A stretch of 64,000 bases of DNA from Bacteroidales bacterium (lineage in GTDB: Bacteria; Bacteroidota; Bacteroidia; Bacteroidales; Lentimicrobiaceae), in contig JAEUTG010000043.1 of the NCBI GenBank assembly GCA_016788045.1, positions 186,001 through 250,000 of the forward strand, written 5' to 3'. Numbering within the stretch: position 1 is the stretch's first letter; each line of letters begins with the position of its first letter. Shown piece by piece: positions 59,868 through 64,000 of the stretch. A model generated the notes under the pieces. That model searched no databases. It saw only the letters and a list, made by a program, of their open reading frames with translations, and had not been told where the DNA came from. A program made the translations under genes and the position numbers.

Positions 59868-62800
59868 ATGAAGAAAACACTACATTTTACTGCGTCGTTA
59901 ATCATTTTCAGCCTGTTTCTGGTTTTGAACGTGAGCTATTCAAGTGCACAGAATACACCGGTTCAGCAAAGCGCCGGATGTATTACAGTCATTAAAAGTG
60001 ATTTTGACGGGATTCAGCTTGTAAACAAGCTGTCACTATTCAGTCATTTCGAGGTATCCACTGAAGCCGGAAACTTTACCGAACTGAAGGCATCGGGATA
60101 TACTTATACCCAGGAGCCGGGGCTCCCCAAGCTTCCGGTAATGCGGAAACTTATTGAAGTTCCTGCCGGAGCGGAAATTGTCACTGAGGTGATATCCTTC
60201 AGCGAAAAGGAAATCAGCCTGTCAGAACTTGGTATTTCAAACCGGCTGATGCCGGCACAGGCTCCTGTTGCAAAAAGTTTTACCGGAAAAGTACCTTTTG
60301 TGATAAAAAATGAGGTATACAGCAGCAACCGCTACTATGGCAAACCCCTGGCTGCTGTTCAGGAGGTGGGTTATATGCGCGGAACCCGCATGGCAAGACT
60401 GGAAATCGCCCCGGTAGAATACAATCCGGTAACCGGGTTGCTGAAAGTATACGACAACGTGGTTGTAAAAGTAACTTTTAAAAACGGCAATTATGCCGAA
60501 ACTCAATACCTGAAAGAAAAGACCCGCTCTCCCTATTTCGGAAACCTTGGTCATTCACTTCTCAACAAGCTGGATGCAGGTTCGGGACAACGTGAAAACT
60601 TTACCCGTTACCCCGTTAAATACGTGATTGTCTCCGATCCGATGTTTGAAAGTGCCTTACAGCCCTTTATCGATTGGAAAACCAGAAAAGGATTTACGGT
60701 AATCGAGGCTTATACCAACATGCCCAATGTCGGTACCACAACCACTTCTATTAAAAACTACCTGCAGGGTCTGTACAATGCCGGCACACCCGAAGATCCG
60801 GCACCTACCTTTGTCCTTTTCGTGGGAGATGTTGCCCAGATACCCGCTTTCAGTCAGGGAGGCCACGCTTCTGACCTTTATTACTGCGAATACACCAGCG
60901 ATCATATTCCTGAAATGTTTTACGGACGTTTTTCAGCAACCAATGTCAACCAGCTTCAGCCTCAGATCGACAAAACCCTGATGTATGAGCAATATCAGTT
61001 CCCTGATCCTGCTTTCCTTGGTGAATGTGTGATGATTGCCGGTGTTGACGGAAGCTATGCCGCAGTACACGGAAACGGTCAGATCAATTATGGCACCGAT
61101 AACTATTTCAATGAAGCCCACGGCCTGCTAAGCCATACTTACCTTTACCCTGCTTCAGGCAGTGCCTCGGCAGCCATTATTCAGAATGTAAGTGATGGCG
61201 TTTGTTTCGCAAATTATACAGCCCACGGCAGCTCCAGCGGCTGGGCCGATCCTTCCTTTGAAATTTCTGATATCCCCGGCTTACAGAACAATGGCGAATA
61301 CGGTCTGCTGGTGGGAAATTGCTGCCTCACCAGTACATACAATACCAATTGTTTCGGTGAAGAGTTGCTCAGAGCTGCCAATAAAGGTGCTGTCGGATAC
61401 ATCGGTGCTTCCAACAGCACCTATTGGGACGAAGATTTCTATTTTGGCGCCGGTGTTAAGGATATCGTGGTAAATCCTGTTTACAATGGCGTTTCGAGTG
61501 GCGATTATGATCTTTCTTTCCATGAACATGGTGAACCCTTCTCAGAATGGTTGACAAGCCAGGGTCAGATGGTCTTTGCCGGCAACATGGCTGTTACCGA
61601 AGGGGCTCCTTCTTCCATGGTATATTACTGGGAAATCTATTGCCTCATGGGCGACCCGTCCCTGATGATTTATTTCGGGGTTCCCGATCCAATGACTGTT
61701 TCCTATGAACCGCTCATGCCGCTTTCTTCAACCGAATTTACGGTCAATGCAGAACCTTATGCCTATGTTGCCATCTCCAAAGATGGTGTGCTCTATGGAA
61801 GTGCCCTTGCCGATGATATGGGAGTTGCGGTAGTTTCTCTCGATCCTATTACTGTTCCTGGTGATGCAGAAGTTATTGTTACTGCCCAGAACAAGCAGCC
61901 ATTCATCGGAACGGTGGTTGTGGCTTCACCTGAAGGCCCCTACATTCTCCTGCAGTCGCAACTGGTGAACGATGCCAATGCCAATGGAAACCAGGTTCCT
62001 GAATATGCCGAATCCTTTGGTTTCAATATGTCGCTCAAAAATGTCGGTAACTCTGACGGAAGCAACCTGACGGTTACCCTGAGCACCGACAGCCCCTACG
62101 CTGAAGTAAAAGAATCGGTTGAAAACTGGCCCGATATTCCCGCCGGTGAAACTGTTGGTATTGATTATGCTTTTGAAGTTACCGCCAGCGACTGGCTACC
62201 CGATCAGCATCCCGCTGTTTTCACACTTACCATCTCTGATGGCAGCGAAACCTGGGTTTCAAACTTCACAGTAAAACTGAACTCTCCGGTACTTTCGCTC
62301 GAAAATATTATCATTGACGACTACCTGAATGGAACCGGCAATGGCAACGGCAGACTCGATCCGGGTGAAAATGTTGTGATTTCTGTTCCGGTTGACAACA
62401 TCGGCCATTGCGAAGCTCCTGAAACGGTAGCTCATATGTTTACCGATAGCGAAGGAATCAACATTGAACTGATTGAATACCAGATCGGAAATATTCCGGG
62501 TAACAACAATTCACTGGCTGCGCTCTACAATGTTTCGGTGAGTCCGGATATTGCCGCCGGAACACCGGTCAACCTATACTTCGCAGCTGAATCCGGCCTT
62601 TACAATACCTCACAGGTATTCACCCCGGCAGTCGGACTGATTGTTGAGGATTTCGAAAGCGGCAACTTCGCTTCCTACGATTGGGTCAACAACAGCAATT
62701 CACCATGGTCAATTACAGGGACCTCTGTAAACGGGGGACTTTATGCAGCCCGGTCGGGTTCAATCGGAAACAGTGCAAGCACTTCCCTTCAGATCACCAT

Positions 62801-63803
62801 GAATGTTGGCTCCAACGACAATATTACCTTTGCCAGAATGGTTTCAAGCGAAAGCGGATATGATTTTCTGAAGTTCTACATCGACAATGTTGAGAAAGGC
62901 TCATGGTCAGGCGATGTTGCCTGGGGCAATGTAACCTACCCGGTAACCCCCGGAAACCACACCTTTAAGTGGACATACAGCAAAGACGGCAGTGAAACCG
63001 GTGGTCAGGATGCTGCCTTTATTGACGATATCTTCTTCCCGAGCGGAAACTCCGGTGGCGGAGGCACCAGTCTTACAGCTACGGCTTTTGCCTATCCCGA
63101 TCAGATCTGCGCCTCAGGAACCACCCAGCTTTTTGCCTTTGTTACCAATGCCAGCGGTGCGGTTACTTATGCATGGAGCCCGGCTGAAATGCTGAGCAAT
63201 GCTGAAGTATTTAACCCGGTAGCAACGCTGACAGAAACCACTGACTTTACTGTTACAGTTTACAACCTTCTGAACTCAACCCAGACTCAGATATCCGTTA
63301 CAGTAAATGAGGCTCCTGCCACACCGGTGATTGAACAACAGGAAAACCAGCTGATCTCAAGTGCTGCTGAAGGCAATCAATGGTACAACCGCGACGGGAT
63401 GATCGAAGGTGCCACCGCTCAGGTATTTGAGCCCCAGGTATCAGACTACTACCATGTTGTTGTAACTTCAGCAGGAGGCTGTTCTTCAGAAGCATCCAAC
63501 GAGATTTATGCCACGGTGGTAGGGGTTGAAACCGTCAGGATCAGCAATGCCCTTGCCGCTTTCGTAAATGCTTCTACCGGTAACATTCATATTGATTTCA
63601 GCATCATAAAAAACAGCCCGGTACAGATCAGCCTGCTCAATATTCTTGGCCAGCAAACCGGCATACTTGCAGCTTATAATGAAAAAGCCGCCGGAAATCA
63701 TTCGCTGAAAGCTTCTGCCAATGACCTGAAACCAGGAATTTACTTTATCCGTCTCCAGGCCGGTGATTTTAATGCAGTCCGAAAAATTGTTATTTCCGAA
63801 TAA
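59868..63803 (+). CDS. Gingipain-like C25 cysteine peptidase with T9SS domain
   Basis: 1311 residues from the ATG at 59868. Signal peptide MKKTLHFTASLIIFSLFLVL then SSAQ. A propeptide-like region (about 30-240) is followed by the C25 domain at about 250-590: YVIVSDPMFESALQPFIDWK, FVLFVGDVAQIPAF, the catalytic His in ANYTAHGSSSGWADP (H453) and Cys in LLVGNCCLTSTYN (probably the second, C486), and VYYWEIYCLMGDPSL. An Ig-like segment, an extended beta region (about 680-950), a choice-of-anchor J/MAM-like jelly roll (VEDFESGNFASYDWV), a PKD/Ig-like stretch and a type-A T9SS domain follow. It should be exported by the T9SS as a surface or secreted endopeptidase; cleavage specificity is unknown. 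Confidence 0.94.
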   Translation: MKKTLHFTASLIIFSLFLVLNVSYSSAQNTPVQQSAGCITVIKSDFDGIQLVNKLSLFSHFEVSTEAGNFTELKASGYTYTQEPGLPKLPVMRKLIEVPAGAEIVTEVISFSEKEISLSELGISNRLMPAQAPVAKSFTGKVPFVIKNEVYSSNRYYGKPLAAVQEVGYMRGTRMARLEIAPVEYNPVTGLLKVYDNVVVKVTFKNGNYAETQYLKEKTRSPYFGNLGHSLLNKLDAGSGQRENFTRYPVKYVIVSDPMFESALQPFIDWKTRKGFTVIEAYTNMPNVGTTTTSIKNYLQGLYNAGTPEDPAPTFVLFVGDVAQIPAFSQGGHASDLYYCEYTSDHIPEMFYGRFSATNVNQLQPQIDKTLMYEQYQFPDPAFLGECVMIAGVDGSYAAVHGNGQINYGTDNYFNEAHGLLSHTYLYPASGSASAAIIQNVSDGVCFANYTAHGSSSGWADPSFEISDIPGLQNNGEYGLLVGNCCLTSTYNTNCFGEELLRAANKGAVGYIGASNSTYWDEDFYFGAGVKDIVVNPVYNGVSSGDYDLSFHEHGEPFSEWLTSQGQMVFAGNMAVTEGAPSSMVYYWEIYCLMGDPSLMIYFGVPDPMTVSYEPLMPLSSTEFTVNAEPYAYVAISKDGVLYGSALADDMGVAVVSLDPITVPGDAEVIVTAQNKQPFIGTVVVASPEGPYILLQSQLVNDANANGNQVPEYAESFGFNMSLKNVGNSDGSNLTVTLSTDSPYAEVKESVENWPDIPAGETVGIDYAFEVTASDWLPDQHPAVFTLTISDGSETWVSNFTVKLNSPVLSLENIIIDDYLNGTGNGNGRLDPGENVVISVPVDNIGHCEAPETVAHMFTDSEGINIELIEYQIGNIPGNNNSLAALYNVSVSPDIAAGTPVNLYFAAESGLYNTSQVFTPAVGLIVEDFESGNFASYDWVNNSNSPWSITGTSVNGGLYAARSGSIGNSASTSLQITMNVGSNDNITFARMVSSESGYDFLKFYIDNVEKGSWSGDVAWGNVTYPVTPGNHTFKWTYSKDGSETGGQDAAFIDDIFFPSGNSGGGGTSLTATAFAYPDQICASGTTQLFAFVTNASGAVTYAWSPAEMLSNAEVFNPVATLTETTDFTVTVYNLLNSTQTQISVTVNEAPATPVIEQQENQLISSAAEGNQWYNRDGMIEGATAQVFEPQVSDYYHVVVTSAGGCSSEASNEIYATVVGVETVRISNALAAFVNASTGNIHIDFSIIKNSPVQISLLNILGQQTGILAAYNEKAAGNHSLKASANDLKPGIYFIRLQAGDFNAVRKIVISE

Positions 63804-63821
63804 TCTTAAAAAGACCATTCT

Positions 63822-64000
63822 ATGAAAATAATACGGAATTTTTTCCTTTGCTTGTTGCTCGCAGGTTTTGCCGCAGCCAATGCGCAGAACTGGGTAGGAA
63901 TAAGTGCTGATCAGCCGGTTGCAGCAGAAACCACCCTGATTTCATCTTCCGCCGATGGTTCGGTATTGTCTGTATCCGTGAAAGGGTTTAACCTGAATCA
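63822..64000 (+). CDS. Start of a second exported protein, probably C25 peptidase (partial)
   Basis: Only about 59 codons are in the window. ATG at 63822, 18 bp after the stop of the preceding peptidase gene, preceded by AAAAAG and pyrimidine runs. The signal peptide is MKIIRNFFLCLLLAGFAAANAQ, and the mature start NWVGISADQPVAAETTLISS with SVSVKGFN resembles the propeptide N-terminus of gingipain-like C25 peptidases, which start with a W-x-x-x-S-x-x-P pattern. It may form an operon with the first peptidase. The family assignment is tentative because the catalytic domain lies outside the window. Confidence 0.7.
   Translation, partial: MKIIRNFFLCLLLAGFAAANAQNWVGISADQPVAAETTLISSSADGSVLSVSVKGFNLN

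Overview
The window looks like chromosomal DNA of a Bacteroidota member, probably of the Bacteroidales or a close relative (inference; no rRNA or tRNA gene is present to settle it). The grounds are: six complete secreted proteins ending in type IX secretion (T9SS) type-A sorting domains; gingipain-type C25 peptidases; SprB and PKD repeats; TonB-dependent receptors; LolA-like, YidD and DUF5683-like proteins; weak Shine-Dalgarno sequences; and promoters fitting the Bacteroidota pattern TTG/TTTG-N19/20-TAnnTTTG. No phage, integrase, insertion-sequence transposase, CRISPR array or toxin-antitoxin pair was seen. Most of the window is a housekeeping and secreted-protein chromosome backbone.

Layout. 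1-8 kb: the truncated 3' part of a TonB receptor gene, a cytochrome c-fused sugar dehydrogenase, and a very long T9SS cargo protein with Ycf48-like, PKD and FG-GAP repeats. 8.3-17 kb: a small STAS-like protein, a small lipoprotein, then a sugar locus: LacI-type regulator (+), facing an MFS permease, a GH13_18 phosphorylase, a uridine-kinase-like P-loop kinase and a TonB receptor without SusD (all -). A strong LacI-type double palindrome lies upstream of the receptor promoter. 17-19.3 kb: a translationally coupled operon of a small membrane protein, a TraB/GumN protein, an ECF sigma factor and a four-TM protein. 19.4-26.7 kb: secreted proteins and a universal stress protein. 26.7-30.8 kb: ygiQ, tag and mtnA, separated by unusual heptanucleotide arrays and a duplicated 91-bp unit carrying a small inserted element. 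30.9-37.5 kb: an outer membrane barrel, a tightly overlapping five-gene envelope operon (LolA-like, signal-peptide-bearing YidD, two TPR membrane proteins, one helical exported protein), two tandem paralogous membrane proteins and a cold-shock protein. 37.9-46 kb: secreted GH13 amylase, CMD protein, NlpE/META lipoprotein, glycosyltransferase, Dus, YgiD, YceI and an AraC regulator. 45.8-51.4 kb: leucine-rich and FG-GAP/SprB T9SS cargo and small proteins. 51.5-59.4 kb: LtaS-like sulfatase, glycerophosphodiesterase, M20 amidohydrolase, MsbA-like ABC exporter, rbfA and a LolC/E-like permease. 59.8-64 kb: a complete gingipain-like C25 peptidase and the 5' end of what is probably a second.

How the genes may work together. 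The 9.3-16.8 kb locus reads as uptake of an alpha-glucoside across both membranes, phosphorolysis to glucose 1-phosphate and phosphorylation of the released acceptor, under one LacI-type regulator (inference). The 31.9-35.6 kb operon looks like an uncharacterised envelope-biogenesis module and is the best candidate here for something undescribed. The many T9SS cargo proteins need a secretion machine encoded elsewhere. The clearest non-coding oddity is a set of intergenic tandem arrays that differ in sequence but all have a 7-bp period.
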